Source of the DNA: Cololabis saira | Lineage: Eukaryota > Chordata > Actinopteri > Beloniformes > Belonidae | Assembly: GCF_033807715.1 (NCBI RefSeq) | Contig: NC_084596.1 | Location: forward strand, 33,058,879 to 33,122,878 | Length of the DNA: 64,000 bases | Reading direction: 5' to 3' | In this document: piece after piece, positions 38,501-51,420 of the stretch | Layout: each line of letters begins with the position of its first letter | Position numbering within the stretch: position 1 is the first letter of the stretch | Program-made: the position numbers and the translations under genes | Notes under the pieces: generated by a model | Told to the model about the DNA's origin: nothing | What the model saw: only the letters and a program-made list of their open reading frames with translations | The model's database searches: none

Positions 38501-41500
38501 GGGAGACCTTACATTCAACCCTGGTGGAGACAGGAAGCCAGTGGAGTGAGTGAAGAATGGGAGTGATATGGTCGTGTTTCTGCACTCTCATCAGGATCCT
38601 ACAGTAGCTGCAGAGTTCTGGATGTACTGGAGCCTCTGGAGACTCTTGCTGGGGATCCCGGTGAGAAGTGCGTTACAGTAGTCCAGTCTGGAGGAGACAA
38701 AGGCGTGGACCAGCTTTTCAGCATCAGGGAGGGTGAAAAGCTGGTGCAAATCTGCACACGGACACAAATGGGATAATTTAACATGTTGCTCAGAAATTAT
38801 CTTCTGCATCATCTTTTTTGTGGTTGTTTTTTTTTTTTAAAGATACGTTTAGAAAACATAATGTTTGTGAAGACTGTGGTCCGTTATTTCTTCACAGAAG
38901 TTCTTGGTAAATCTTTTATCACATCATGGATCGGAAGAGTAGTTGTTGAGTTCAGAGAAGATTTACACGTCTGAAAGGGTCTGTTTTGGACTGGTTATTG
39001 AATGAAAGAACTTAATTGAAAATATTTTAAGTTATTTTTTGCATTTCCAACATTGTAATCCTCATCCAAAGACTGGAGAGCGATGGGCTTATTATCCCAG
39101 AAGAGATGCTGGAGGCGTTTGATTCCCGTCTGTTCCCGTATGTTGAGGATTTTTCCTTCAGGAGGATGTGGTGGTTTTGGCAGATGGAGGTCCTCTTGCA
39201 GGGTTCCAGGGAGGCTTTGAAGGCTTTGCTGCAGTTCCTGATCCTCCGCTGGACTGCACGTGTCCCAAACACGCAAGCAGACGCTGTGTCTGGGTTCTGC
39301 TTCAGGCTCGGCCCGGACTTTGTGAACATCATTGTTAATCCTCACCCTTGGATGAAAGCAAGGCTCAAGATTCCAGCAGTTTTCAAAGTTTGAAACTTTC
39401 CATTCGAATTAACACAAATATGGGAATTAAAGGGACTAGTTGGGAATAGTTGAATCCCCTCTGACCTCTGATCCCCATTCCTGTCATGTGCCAGTGTCCC
39501 TGACCTCACACTGCCTTTTGAACTGAATTTGAACTTGAATGTTGTAAAATCACAGGTTAGCCTGACTCCGACTTAAATGTAGTTTAAAAAATGGATATTT
39601 GAGCAAAATCTTGCTTTAAAAAAAACAAACAAAAAAACACATGGAAATTATATTTTATGCTGAAATTTAGTTGGAAAATTGTGAAAAAATCTGCTATGAC
39701 CGATGAGAAGTGAAAAATGAAACTTGTTGAGGAAAAGTTGTCGTAGGTAAGTTAATTAAATGCTGCAGCAGCAGAATGGGTCCAAGAGAGGCGTCGCCGA
39801 CGCCTGTGGGAGACGTCTCAAGCTGCCAAATCTGCAAGTGCATACTTAACAGTTTTTGGTGCATCCTACCCGTGGGAATGTGATGCAGGTTATCCCATCA
39901 GAAAGTGTGTTTTACATGTGAGGACTGGTGTGTGTGTCTGTGTGTGTGTCAGATTAGGTTTGGTTAGGTGTGGTTAGGTTCGGGCGCTCAGTAATCTTGA
40001 GAATCCAGTTGGAGAACTTCTGCAGAGTCTAACAAATAATAAAAGACGAGGAGGCTGCGGTTGGAGCAGTAAATATGTGCAACAGTTATGAGAGTTTATG
40101 GGAGTTCATGGTCACACTGTACACGTCTTTAAAAAGCAGGGAATTATAAGCAAGATTTCCAGCCTCCATCAAATGTGCAGATAATACACTTCTGTTCAGG
40201 CCCCCAGGACCACTGAAGCCGCACTATTTGAGCTGGTGGTGTTAGAGTTGAACAAGCTCTCGGACGATGTAGGAGCCCGGCTGCTCTCTCCATCTTTACT
40301 GGGATGCTGCTTCTGGCTGGGAGAGGGAACTCACTAGTTTCATCATCTAACAAGAAGGCAGCAGGGTGCCGGAGGAGAGCTCATGTATTTATCTAGTCTG
40401 TTCCTGTTCGTTGGTCCAGCATGAATACTTCATTATTGCAGCCATTCCAGAGGATCATAGTTGTTTATCTTAAGTGTTTATCTGCGTGTGTGAGGAGCAC
40501 TGCATTAGTGTGATGTGACAAAAGTCCTGCATGAAACCAGTGCACGTGTGCAGCACACAAAACTGTCAATCGCTCACTTTTATGACAAAGTGGTAATTTA
40601 TCATACACTCACACTCCCACTCGATGAACTTTAACGTTATTGATTTATCAAGCAAACAGCGACTCAACGGGCTTTACAGAATAAACTCAGCAACGATCTA
40701 TGATCTACTAGATTAAAAGATTCAAATTAGAGTAGAACAATGACTAAAGTTAAAAATACATGCTGAAACACTACAGAATATAAATAGCAATAAACATGAA
40801 GATGAATGTGAGAAACCGACTCATGCAGGGACAAGTAAGGTAAAACAAGATGCGTCTCAGCTCATTTGGCCACATAAAGTCCTGTTTTTCTCTCACTTCC
40901 TCAAGTGCTCTCACCGCGCTCAGACCGAGCCAGGAGTGATCTCTCCTAGTCCTGCATGTTGCTGACTCCTCTGGTCAGTGGTTGTCTCTCTCAAACACGT
41001 ATTAAATATCTGCTTGTGACTTTTCAGCGAGGCCCAGAGGGACTTGGAGGACAGGACTCACGAGGTTTTAGATTTGGACAATGCCCTGAAGGAGAGACAG
41101 GGGGAGCTCCAGCAGAGAGCCAAGCTGGTACAACACAAGCCCAGATGCACCTTCTGTCTACATTTTAATTTGCTTTATTTGTTTGTTTTTTTGTTGTTTC
41201 ATGGAGTGCTGTGTCATCCGCAGCTCGGCCAGCTGGACGCAGCCATCAAAGATCACAAGCAGGAGATGGAGATGAAGGCGGAGCGTCTGCAGCGGAGCCT
41301 GGAAGCCCGGGAGAGCCAGCTGGAGGAAGTTCAGAGGGAGCTCAGCAGCAGAAACACAAAGGTCAGGCTCATATTATAGATAACAAAGAAAAACATAAAA
41401 TAAAACTATGTCAAACTGTTCTGTCAGATGTATTTAATCTAAACATAATCGAGAATTGTTGTGTATCTGTATCTGTTTTTAGACTTGTTAAACACATTTT

Positions 41501-44500
41501 ATGTGACTTTAATATGCTCATTTTAAGCCATCTAATTGAACCCTTTGGTGCCTCTAGAGTAGCTTAAAGCCCGTAATTATATCTTAACACCAAAAATGAC
41601 AAGGATTCGGCGCAAATATTTCCTGCCTTGTGGAACTCTTGGAGGTTGATGGGCAGGGCTGCTCTCACAGCTTTTAACATAGCAACATCAGTGCTTAACC
41701 TCCTCTAGAAAGAAATCATCATCTCTTTGTTCATGCATGCTTCCTCCAGTGATACACAAATAATTAAGTCCAATGACAGAGTTTTAGTATTTGATTAAAA
41801 TAACTAGACATCTGGAAAAAATGCAAAAAACTCTCTGGACAAATGAAACCAAGGTTGATTAGGGAAGAAAGACATCAGGTGTGAAACATGGTAGAGGCGG
41901 TGTTATGGTATGGGAAAGGTTTGACTGAAGATGAAACCGTCTCGCTGGTGTTTAGTCATGATGGCATTACTGACAGAAGTAGCTAGATGAACTCTGGGAC
42001 GTTTGAAGCTTTACTTACTGCTCTAGTTCAGTCATGGCACGAAACTGACAGGAAGGAGATGATGACAATAACTCAACATGCTGTGAAAGCAGCTCAAGGC
42101 TCGTTTGAAGGCGAAGATAAGGAGCACTCTTCAGTGATCAATCAATGGCCTGACCTCAGCCTCACAGAGCAAGATTTTCCCTTACTGAAAACAGACGGGC
42201 CCACAAGCCGGAAGCAGCTGAAAGTGGCTGGCAACTCGTCTCCAGGGAGGAAGCTCTCCATTTTCAGTGGGCTGCAGACAAAAGATTTTCATCTAAGTAC
42301 CGGTATTAAAAATGAGGGTTACGTTTACAGAGTTATGTCACTTTGTCAATTCCTGCATGGAAAGTGCCACGTTTTTGTGAAACTTCTTAAATCAAAGCTG
42401 AAAGTCTGTTCTTTGATCACACGTTGATTTGTTTTATTGATTTCCATTCCGTCGTGGTGGCAAAATCCTGAAAACTCCCTGTCCATCTACTTCTGCACCT
42501 CCAGACTGAGTATTAGTAGAAATACAGAACATCTATCCTGACACCTAACGTGCACCAGTAACACGCACAATAGTCCTGGGAACTCCAGTTCTAATCTAAC
42601 GATTTGCTTTTCAATGTCATCACAGACACCGAGCGTTTGCCAATAAAAAAAGGAGAAGTTAAGCAAACAAGTTTCTCTCAGTCTTTTGTAAATTCTGATG
42701 CTGGTATTAAATTATAAATGATAATCTATTGTTCATGAAACAATAGCATTGTCTGAGTTTGAACTTTCCTTATGTTGTGTTCCAGTTATTTACCTCTTCA
42801 ATTTAATATTTATTGTCTCCTGTAAAGTTGACTGCAGTTCAGAAGTATTTAAAAATATTTTTAACATATTTTTGTGCACTCAGGGAACATGGGAGCTCGG
42901 TGTTTGTCAGCAGAAACTTCAGAAAGCTCTCGAAGAACTTAAAGAGACCCAGCTTCAGCGTGAGGCTCTGACCAGAGAGCTGGACGCCACCAAGATGCGA
43001 GCAAAAGAGAAGGTGAGGCCACGGCACCAAGCGTTGTTTAGAATAAACCTTTCACAGTTGAGAGTTGGAGCATGACCATAAACGGTGTCTCACGTGATTC
43101 AGGGAGGTTTTTTTTCCATCAGTAGGATTCCTTTTGTTCATGTTCTCTTTGCTCAACTGCTGTTGTGTAGATTTAACTGTGTGTTTATGTGTGTGCGTGT
43201 GTCTTCGCAGGAGGCCGAGCTGTGCAGCTTGGAGGAGGAGGTGGCTCTGAAGGAGGCGTGCTGGCTGCAGGCCGAGGCCAAGCTGCAGAGCACGATCTCG
43301 GCCTTGGAGCAGCAGCTGGAGCTGGAGAAGGAGCAGCACGGCACGGAGGTACGTGACCGACGGATGGGGCTCTCAGGGGGAACGTGACGTGTTGAACCCA
43401 CTCGGTACCATTTATTGAAGAGTAGGGCTGGGGATCGATTCAAATGTCAAGAATCGATTTGATTCCGATTCTTAAGATTCAGAATCGATTATCAAGATTT
43501 GATTCGATTCCGATATTGATTTGGGTTAGTGTTATTAAAACTGTTTTTTGAGCTGTTGCATGAATTATATGACTGTAGTTATGCAACATATTAATACTAG
43601 TATTATATTGAGATTCAACAGCAAGTATTGCAGCTAATGATGCTGTAAGGACCAATCACCTCCCAGAATGCTGATAGAACTGCTTTCAGAAACATTGTGT
43701 GGGTCAGAATTACCAAACAGATCCAGGGCAGCAAACAGAGACGGATGAAATCGGTTTTATTTTTTTCCACATTCCATTTTTATTTGTTCCATTTTCGGCC
43801 TATTTTGGTTTTTAATTTTTGAGCATTTGGTTTTTAGCATTTTTTGCAAATGTAACCCCAAGACAGTCTATAAAGTAATGAAATATAGACAATTTATGCA
43901 ATTATAACCTAACACTTTAATGTTTTCATACCTTTAAACATATTTAAAGGCAAAATCATGGCACCAGTTATTCTCGTGTCCAACAAAACATTCCTTTTTT
44001 GGGGATAAACAAAAAAATAACCAAAAGTTGTAATATAATGATGAAAAAAAAAAATACATAAATAAATAAAATAAATAAATAAAAAAAATAGATCTTTAGA
44101 CATATGAATCGATTTTTAGGAATTAATGTGAGAATCGATTTAGAATTGGGAAATCGATTTTTTCATCACAGGCCTATTGAACGGCGCAATAAATCTGGAG
44201 CTGAGCGCGGCACGACGATCGATGCGTTCATGTCAGACCACATCAAATGTAGCCATAGCTGATTTTGAGTGTAACACTTCCCTACGTATGTACAATATTA
44301 GTTAAAGGACATACTGGGACGTAAATCAGAAACTTTTCTAGAGAAAGAAATCTCCATTAACTTGGCGGGGCTAAGTCTCAACCTGATTACACCTGGAAAC
44401 GGTTGTGTACATCTGCGGTGCCTGGACCTCCCCGCTGCCTAAACTCTCCCGTCTGCCGTCTTTGCCTGGGAACATCACGACCCACACCGTTTTATTCTGG

Positions 44501-47500
44501 GCAGCAGCTCGTCTTCTCCTCCTCATCGGCAGAAATGAAGCCAGAGCCAAAGTCCACAACTCTGAAAAACTAGTTTGCCAACCACTTCCTGGAGCGCTGT
44601 TGGGTTGCCTAGCAACGGAGGCCCTACGGGGGTGTGTTTTGCAAGCGCACCCTCCTCCCCTCAATCCCCTGCTGCAGCAGCAGTGCGTACTGCCCCTTTC
44701 TGCAACCCCTATGAGACCTCAAGTCCTGATGTGTCCTGTAGTTCAGGTCGTAAAGGTTGGCAGCTCTGTAGAAACAAGAAAAGGCTTTTTTTTTTATATG
44801 AATTGTTTTTCTTTAGCAGCAGATTTCCCTTGTCATGACCGGTGTATGTGACTGAAACAGCATTGCAGGTTTGACCTAATCTGATCTATAATCTGATCTA
44901 TAATCTGTTATGTGTTCGGTCTACAATCTGAACTCATGACATCCAGTTAATAAAACCAGATACTTTCTTAACTGCAATTCCTGTCGGTGACTAATTGGTA
45001 ATTTCCTGTTAGTTCTTGGGATATCAGTGATTAATGGTTTTCAACAGCTTAGTAATATTCCTCTCTGTCTGGTTTCCTTTCCTCTTTTTGTTTTTTGCTG
45101 TGTGAGTGTTCCTTCTTCGTCTCTTATCAGTCTCTTGCACTTGTTACCTGAGCTCTTGCATGCAGCTGAGCTCCTGCTGTTGTTTGTTTTATGTGTATTT
45201 TCTGGGCGTCTGAAACGGCTGGAACTTGAACACAACAGTAGAACAGAAGAGAACACCTTTATTGTCGTTGCAAATGACAACGTACGTCAAAATTTGATCC
45301 ATTTAAAAAAAAAAAAAAAAAAAAAAACTCCAAGAGTTCCCTTACTTATTCCTCCAGCACAGGGAATAGTGAATGGGAATATTCCATGAAAACAAAATAA
45401 ATGATCATTCTTTAGCTGAAGTAGATTGTTTTGTTTTATTGTGGATTAGGGATTAGATGAACATTAGAGCACATTTTATGTACAATTCCCTGTGAAACCC
45501 GGTTAATTCCCGCGGTCTTACACATGTCTCTCCATCCCCAGCTGGAGTCTCTGCAGCAGACTCGCGGCCAGCTCCTCAAAGTCTCGGAGCAGATCTCCTC
45601 CAGCATGCGCTCCTCCCAGGAACAGCTCGCCCTGAAGCTCCAGCAAAGCCACACACAGCTGGAGGAGGCCAAGGCGCTCTGCGAGCAGACCAAAGCCCAG
45701 CTGGAGCAAACCAGAACTGAGCTGGATTACGCCCGCGCCGAGGCCGGCCACCTCCAGACGGAGCTGGAGCAAAGCCGGGCCCGGGACCGCCAGGGTAGAA
45801 CCGAGCTGGAGCAGAGCAGGATTCTGCAGGAGGAAACCAGAGCCCAGAAGAGTCGCCTGGAAGCGCAGCTCCAGCAGCTTGAGGCGCAGCTACGTCAGAG
45901 CCGAATTCAGCTTCACGCCCCTGAGGAGACCGTGGAGACTCCCAACGACCTGCTCATCACGGTAGACTTTATTTCCTTTTTACAACCTCAATATGGAAAA
46001 GTTTCCAGGATATGTACAATACAAACATCTACTTTTGATTTTACCTTATTAATCCAAGATATTACATGTTTTCATTTAATTTATGATACAACCATCTCTG
46101 CATTTCAGACCTACAAAGTTCTCAAAAGAAAAGAAAGTTTTTACGATTTAGTAGTTTTGTTATTTCTTCTCACGTTTTTTTACCCAAGCAACCTCTCGGG
46201 TGTGTAAACATGCAGAGTTGTCATGACGTTGGGGTCGGGGTTCGACTTCACCAGGCCAGTAAAGTACCCAAGCTTTATTCTGCTTCTTCACCCTTGATTA
46301 GAAATGCGTGGATGTTCCTGGAACAGATGTTGTCTTAATATAATAATCATAAACTTTATTTATATACCTTTCTTAACAAAGTTACAAAGTGCTTCCCAAG
46401 AACAATAAAATACATCAAGATAAAAATATAGTGCATAGTGGATAAGAACATAAGACAGCAATAACCAAGTCTAAAATTAATAACAATATTCACACCACAA
46501 TAAAAGCTTTTCTAAAAAGGAATGTTTTTTATTAAAGATTTAAAAGCAGTGGGGGATTTAGCGGACCTGATCTCAGCAGGTAAAGAGTTCCAAAGTTTTG
46601 GGGCCCGGACTGCAAAAGCTCCATCACCTTTGGTCACAAGCCGGGGCCCAGGAATGATCAGAAGGACTTGCTGACCTGAGGGAGCGCCCTGGCAGGTAGG
46701 GGGTTAAAAGCTCTTTAAATTAATAGGGGCTTGGTTGATTAGGGCCTTAAAAGTCAGCAATTACATATAAGATATTGAACAGGAAGCCAGTGAAGGAACA
46801 ACAGAATGATTGAGAAATACCGGCGTAAAGGGCGTTACAATAATCCAGGCGAGACAGAATAAAAGCATGGCCAACTTTGTGGAGATTATCAGGAGATAAA
46901 AAAGATTTGATTTTGGAAATCAACTTCTTAACCTCAACTTCTATGGCGTCTTAAAGACAACATATGTTGCTGTTTTGTATTTTCCTGCATCGATGCGTCT
47001 TTCACTGACATTTAAATGTACTTTGACCTTTTGCAGTGGCCCTGATTTAAACCCACACCATCAGGACTTCTCTGATTTGTTGCTGATGACGAAACAGATT
47101 TGGCACACAGATTCATCATTCATGGCACACCTTATCATTTTATTTGCATTTTTAAAAACTGTGACCTTTTACTGATTTGCAGTTGAATGTTACACTCATG
47201 CAAACTGCAGAATGAAGGTTATTTATCAAACTTTGTGTCCTGGTCTTCCTCCAGGAGTCTGAGACGACCCGCCTCCAGGCCAGGATCTCCGGTCTGGGCC
47301 GAGCTGCTGACAGACAGAACCTGAACAACCACACGCTCCCCCCCGCTTTACCTCCTGCTTCCCCCAAACGCCTACAAACACCCCTCTGCACCTCGTCACA
47401 CGCTCCCTCAGTGCCGGCAGGCCTCGCAACGCAAACACAACCTCGGCCGTTGAACCCTGCTCCCTCTGCTCCCTCTGATCCTCGGCCCGCGTCAGAGCTC

Positions 47501-47926
47501 AGTGACTGGCAGCAGATGATCGGCATCGACTCTTCCTTGGACCTGCCGCCGAGTCTGAAGGCCACGCTGAGGGAGGTTTTTAACAAGCAGCCATGGGACT
47601 GCTCCTCATCCTCCGTCTCATCCTTCCCTGAGTCCGTGGACCGCAGCTGGCAAGGCCTCGGCGCCACGGACGCCTCGGTAGTCTCTGACGTCTCCTTCAA
47701 CCCGCTAACGTACGTGGTGGACAAGCAGGGGGACCCCGACACCGAGGCCCGCTCCTCGCTGCACGGACGGGAAGAGCCACACAGTGAGTCCAGGAGGAGG
47801 GCGTCCACGGGCACGGTGGGGGGGCAGGAGGATGAGACGGATCTGAGTTCACTGACGGAGATGCTGAGGTTTGTGAATCAGACGTTAGCCAGGCAGGAAG
47901 ACCCCTCGGTGTGGACGTCCACGTAG
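26520..47926 (+). CDS. ccdc18: Coiled-coil domain-containing protein 18 (5' end missing)
   Basis: Twenty-three exons with consistent phases: 26520-26669, 26746-26849, 27056-27184, 27421-27517, 27615-27736, 28067-28346, 29335-29422, 30072-30289, 30493-30603, 30711-30842, 31801-31935, 32039-32116, 33057-33173, 33283-33450, 35097-35239, 37468-37631, 37800-38013, 41028-41127, 41224-41361, 42884-43012, 43211-43348, 45542-45961, 47255-47926. They total 4047 bases, or 1348 residues plus a stop. Human CCDC18 is about 1454, so roughly the first 110 residues are unplaced. Almost the whole product is heptad-rich coiled coil (Q/E/L/K-rich). Family landmarks as I recall the human protein: [33 protein letters not shown], and in the non-coiled tail SFNPLTY and [12 protein letters not shown]. 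Mammalian CCDC18 has been linked to centriolar satellites and the centrosome; its function is otherwise poorly known. Centriolin was considered and rejected. Confidence 0.92.
28372..29136. mobile_element. Non-autonomous hAT element in ccdc18 intron
   Basis: The ends are TAGGGCTGTTCGATT and AATCGAACAGCCCTA. A perfect 8-bp target duplication ATGCATAC lies at 28364-28371 and 29137-29144. The interior is AT-rich and non-coding. Confidence 0.88.
30917..31676. mobile_element. MITE-like ends (TTAACCC...GGGTTAA) around a huge GGAA array
   Basis: The left side has TTAACCCTTCGG (30917-30928) and a second, decayed copy. The right side ends GACCTGAAGACAGTACAAGGGTTAA. The latter matches a common teleost inverted-repeat element with a GGTCAAAATGACC-type inner palindrome. 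The element interior has been replaced or expanded into the tetranucleotide array. Confidence 0.6.
30953..31590. repeat. (GGAA)n microsatellite, about 638 bp
   Basis: It begins as GGGA units and continues as around 155 nearly uninterrupted GGAA units, in a ccdc18 intron between exons ending at 30842 and starting at 31801. The long LPSF-repeat frames seen in it are translations of the repeat and are not genes. Confidence 0.98.
32165..32945. mobile_element. Non-autonomous hAT element in ccdc18 intron
   Basis: The ends are CAGGGGTGGCAAACTCA and TTTGACACCCCTG, with repeated GCGGGCCGCA motifs just inside. A perfect 8-bp target duplication ATTTAAAG lies at 32157-32164 and 32946-32953. The termini match the widespread Charlie-like hAT type. 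Confidence 0.9.
34199..34600 (-). mobile_element. L2/CR1-like LINE 3' fragment
   Basis: The minus strand contains a decayed reverse-transcriptase C-terminal tail ([10 protein letters not shown] near 34490) and ends on the left in an ATTG-repeat tail. It is a truncated dead copy in a ccdc18 intron. Confidence 0.6.
36423..37369 (-). mobile_element. Decayed hAT transposon with BED-finger and transposase remnants
   Basis: The ends CAGTGTTGTGCAAGTTCA and TTCATGCACAACACTG are inverted copies. Minus-strand translation gives a BED-zinc-finger-like piece (FLCKLCPP near 36925) and then a short hAT transposase stretch ([16 protein letters not shown] near 36640-36690), with most of the enzyme missing. 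No 8-bp target duplication was recognised. Confidence 0.7.
38030..38815 (-). mobile_element. L2-like LINE 3' fragment with readable reverse-transcriptase tail
   Basis: Minus-strand frames (38812 to 38591, then 38591 to 38211) carry [17 protein letters not shown] and then [20 protein letters not shown] and [16 protein letters not shown]. This is the standard C-terminal end of fish L2-type reverse transcriptases, interrupted by one frameshift near 38591. It ends on the left in an ATT repeat tail. Confidence 0.85.
41790..42260 (+). pseudogene. Tc1/mariner transposase fossil
   Basis: Plus-strand sequence preserves a distorted version of the WPxxSPDLN...LLKT end of Tc1-like transposases ([10 protein letters not shown] followed by PLLKTDG at about 42145-42200). 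Upstream DNA looks like the preceding transposase region. No functional frame. Confidence 0.55.
43423..44176. mobile_element. Non-autonomous hAT element in ccdc18 intron
   Basis: It starts TAGGGCTGGGGATCGATT and ends with AATCGATT repeats followed by CAGGCCTA. The flanks TTGAAGAG and TTGAACGG form an 8-bp target duplication with two mismatches. Confidence 0.75.
44604..44616. promoter_or_regulatory. Perfect RFX X-box
   Basis: GTTGCCTAGCAAC is a fully palindromic X-box, the site bound by RFX factors that drive cilium and centrosome genes. It lies in a GC-richer patch (about 44400-44760) in the intron before ccdc18 exon 45542-45961. Function is inferred from the motif only. Confidence 0.45.
46335..46930 (-). 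mobile_element. L2/CR1-like LINE 3' fragment
   Basis: Minus-strand translation near 46625 downward gives [20 protein letters not shown] and then FKSLIKN before a stop, which is the end of an L2-type reverse transcriptase. The 3' tail follows on the left with TTTATTATATTA-like sequence. Confidence 0.75.
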
Positions 47927-49080
47927 CCGACGCCGACCTGAACCCTGCACTCCAGGGCAGCTCGGGCAGCTCGTCCACCGGAGGAAAATACGACCGCAAG
48001 TGTGAAAAAGTCGGGACAGTATGGGAAATACAAGTTAAAACATTAATACAGGATTTTACAGGTCCACAAAATGTACCAATGTATGTTCGTATTATATCAA
48101 CAAGTGATTGTAGTGGTTAAATATATCAGCTGTAAAGGTCAGAAGAGAAACGTTTGGAAGGGATTTTCATATTTCTCCTTCCACAGTGAATAATATCAAT
48201 AGAGCTTTTGAGGAATTTTATCGTATATAAGACAAAGACAGATCCGCAGGACGCTGATCTCAGATCAGGTGGCACTAGATCCAGAGCCATCGTTTATTAT
48301 TTGCAGATGTAACGGCCTCCAGTCCTGACCAGCAGAACATCGGGAGAGTTTTGAAGTAAAAACCTTATTTCCAAAACACTTTTCAAGAGCTGTGAGGCAT
48401 TTCATGAGGAAAAAAAACAAAATAATTTTAGTTCACACAGTCTGCAAAGAAATCAAAGTAGATTTAAGTTTATATTATATATTTTTTTGTATTTCCCATG
48501 TTGTCCCAACTTTCTTTTTTTCTGATTTTTCTCTGCCCTTTGTTGTATTTTACTGCTTTTCCTGCTCGTTTGTGGTTAAATGTCAACGTTTCTTCTGCCG
48601 GCGTTACCTCACATCCTGTGTATACGTGATGTACAGTCCTGCTTTGTGCTGGTTTCATTTGGCTAAAAGCTGAGCTGCAAGATATTTTCATGAAGATAAA
48701 TATTTGCAAGTTGACATCATTCACAAATCAATGTAAAACTATCAGTCACTGTTGGCAGCAAGAGCCCAGGATTAATTAAGTGGTCCTTCTCCTCTTTCAG
48801 GTTTACATGATCAGCAGCCTCTTGTGACCTTAAATACGTACCACAGTCTTGTATTTATTAACATTTTTCATGATGTTCGTCCTCGTGAGTGTGTTTGGAA
48901 AATTGCCTGGAAAAAGATGAGTTGGTCCATTTGGAGTCTCAACAACATCAGCTGTTACTGTTATATAAATGTAGGATTTTTATTTCTATTTGTTTATTTT
49001 GTTCCTTGTTTCATGACTCGTATTTATATATTTGAACATGTTTTTCAGAGACACTAAGTGAATTAAAGAGTTTTTTACGT
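47927..49080 (+). other. ccdc18: ccdc18 3' UTR
   Basis: Non-coding, AT-rich sequence follows the ccdc18 stop codon (TAG, 47924-47926). ATTAAA at 49062-49067 is a likely poly(A) signal. The extent is inferred. Confidence 0.5.
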
Positions 49081-51420
49081 AAACCCTGGTTCTCGTGATG
49101 TCTTGAGAGCAGTGAATCCTGAGTCCCCGTAACGCTTTTAGGGGAAGTTCTCCAGCTGCTTGTGAACGTGGAGGAGCGTTATTGGACAACCGGTAGAACT
49201 TCACCACCGCACTGTTTCAATATCTCTCACGTGTCTCCGATTACATAATAACATCGGAGATGTTTGGAAATTTGGGGATTGAAACACTTTTCTTCCCTCA
49301 TCAGACTACGTGCTGCTGCGACTGTTATTGTCAGACTTGTCTGAGACGGCTTGTGTTTTGAGTCCTTGCAGTGAAGGTCAAGAACATTTATATGAACCTC
49401 CTCTGTTTCTGTGAAGTTTTACTCTTTCTCACACACTGATGCACAGCCGTCGACTGTCTGCTTCCACATGTTTCATCTCCATCAAAGACCCGGTGAGCTT
49501 CAGAGCTCCGCCTGGATTATACCAAGGCCTCTTTAAATCCTCCAGTGTAAGATGAGTCACAAAGGTTTAGTTTTTTTGTCGTTTCCAGGAACTGAGGAAC
49601 TGCCATTTAAAAGAAAACACCTGCAGAGCAGGTTTTTGGTCAGTGTTGGGACATGCGCTGTGTTAGTGGCTCCACCTTTAACTTGACCATCACCTTGCAG
49701 TGTAGGATTCCTCCACGTTGCTGAGACTCGTTCTCATTCAGGTCCCGAATTTCAAGTTGCAGCAGCTGGTTTGTTTTTCTGTTCTCTTTTTCAGTTTGAA
49801 TTTTGTCAGCCGAGGCCCTGCGTGGCGTGGAGGATGTGGTTCGGTGGTGAAATACGTGCAAATGAGCTGAGCTCTGTTTCCCCATTCAGACTTCCTGAGT
49901 AGCCTGTGATTACCATGATAAAGCGTCATCTCTGACGATATACACAGTTTTAGTGTCTGCACCCAAAGAAAAGTCTACAACTGTGATGTCTGCAGCTATG
50001 CATGAAACAAATCAAGCAATTTTTTTATTCTTGAGACAGCTGATTGATTCAGGAAGACGTTTAACCGCCTTCCATACTGTTCTTGCTGAAACAACAATAA
50101 TTAAAGCAATAAACACCAACGCTGCTGTAGTTTTAGTGGATGATCTTATTTACTATTAGTTACTATTTCCAGATCCAATCTGTTCGTTTATTTCCCCCTA
50201 AATCTGTTTCCCAGGTGATTTTGCTTTTCATGGATGACCGTGGGATTTTTCTGCCCTTCCAAGGTGTTGGTTTGTAATACTCAGGGACCTTTTGTGAGGT
50301 GGACCACAAGAGGCGTGCTCTCAAACTGGTCAAATCTAATGGAAGAGTTAGTTTCAGGTCCGGGTGAAACTGTCACAGGAAAAGTAGATTTTTAGGAAGT
50401 AAGTATGAACCTCACATTCAAACGTCTGACGTGGGTGAGATGGAGGCACCGCTAGCTGGTGCTGATGATGGATCGACTGTGCTTTCTTTTCTTGTACGTT
50501 TTCTTTTCTCCTCCATGGCGTCCGTTGACCTTGTCTAACCTGAATGTCCAACTGCGCTTCACAGCTGACAGAAGTCAGCAGATGCTGGCTTTCACCACCA
50601 GGATGATGCTGACTTGGGAATCAATCAGATTTTTCTTTAATTGGTTGATGAAGAAATACATGAGCGAATGGTGTCACACAAGTCCTGGTCCCAGGGATCT
50701 CTGCTGCTGATCAGTGATTGGAGTGGGGGAGAAAAATTGTCATCCATTGATGTTACCATAGCAACATTGTCAACATTTTGCCACCGGTCTATACATATTA
50801 GGAAGTTATTATCCTGTAACACGAGGTTAAGTCTACAGAGAAGACTTAAAACAAGCAGTAGCTTATCTGTGTGGGAGTGAGGCTGCCAGGCAAACAGCTA
50901 TTTAACAGAAATGATCCAGTGACAGATGGTAACTTTTAAAGGGGACATGTAATAATGAAAAAGAAAATATTTTTTACGCAGGGAGGCATCTTTTAAAGCA
51001 TCTGAACTGACAACACTTTGCTTTACCTTTATTTGAAGTGATGCAGTCTGAAAACACACTGTTCAGACCTGCCGATCTGTGACATCACAGATCCTGATCA
51101 GAGGAGAATGAATCGGCCACGCCATCCTTATCTCCGCCGAACTTCACACCATGCTACATTTGCTGTTTCACTGAAGTGATTATCTCAAAGTTGTTTACAG
51201 ATCTCAGAACAGGCACGCTCCTCGGAGTACTGAGGTTAAATGGCCGACTCCGCCCCCAAAGCCAGCAGATATCAACAGAGCTGCACACTTGGTTTAAAAG
51301 CAGCTGTTATTCTGTTTCTCTGTGGTATTTTTAACTAAAGCTTGATGTAAATATGCCAATAATACCTCATTTAAACTTAAATAAAGCTCATAGCACCCCC
51401 ATGGACGCATTTGTTGTTAC
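49081..51420. other. Gene-free interval
   Basis: No exon or gene family was recognised. The segment 50935-51300 (beginning AAAGGGGACATGTAATAATG) resembles a common teleost interspersed repeat. Confidence 0.5.

Noticed and set aside
41987..42427. 146-codon plus-strand frame
   Set aside because: It overlaps a decayed Tc1/mariner transposase end and lies inside a ccdc18 intron without suitable splice sites.
44371..44851. Overlapping frames of about 100-150 codons on both strands
   Set aside because: They come from a GC-rich intronic patch; no splice-consistent exon and no family similarity.
47152..47814. 220-codon minus-strand frame
   Set aside because: It is antisense to the last ccdc18 exon, which has conserved C-terminal sequence on the plus strand.
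26520..47926. Identification of the coiled-coil gene as centriolin (CNTRL), next to PHF19 and GSN in human
   Set aside because: The neighbour is MTF2 by its Tudor and PHD sequence, and the coiled-coil blocks and C-terminal tail match CCDC18 as I recall it, so the PHF19-CNTRL-GSN synteny does not apply.
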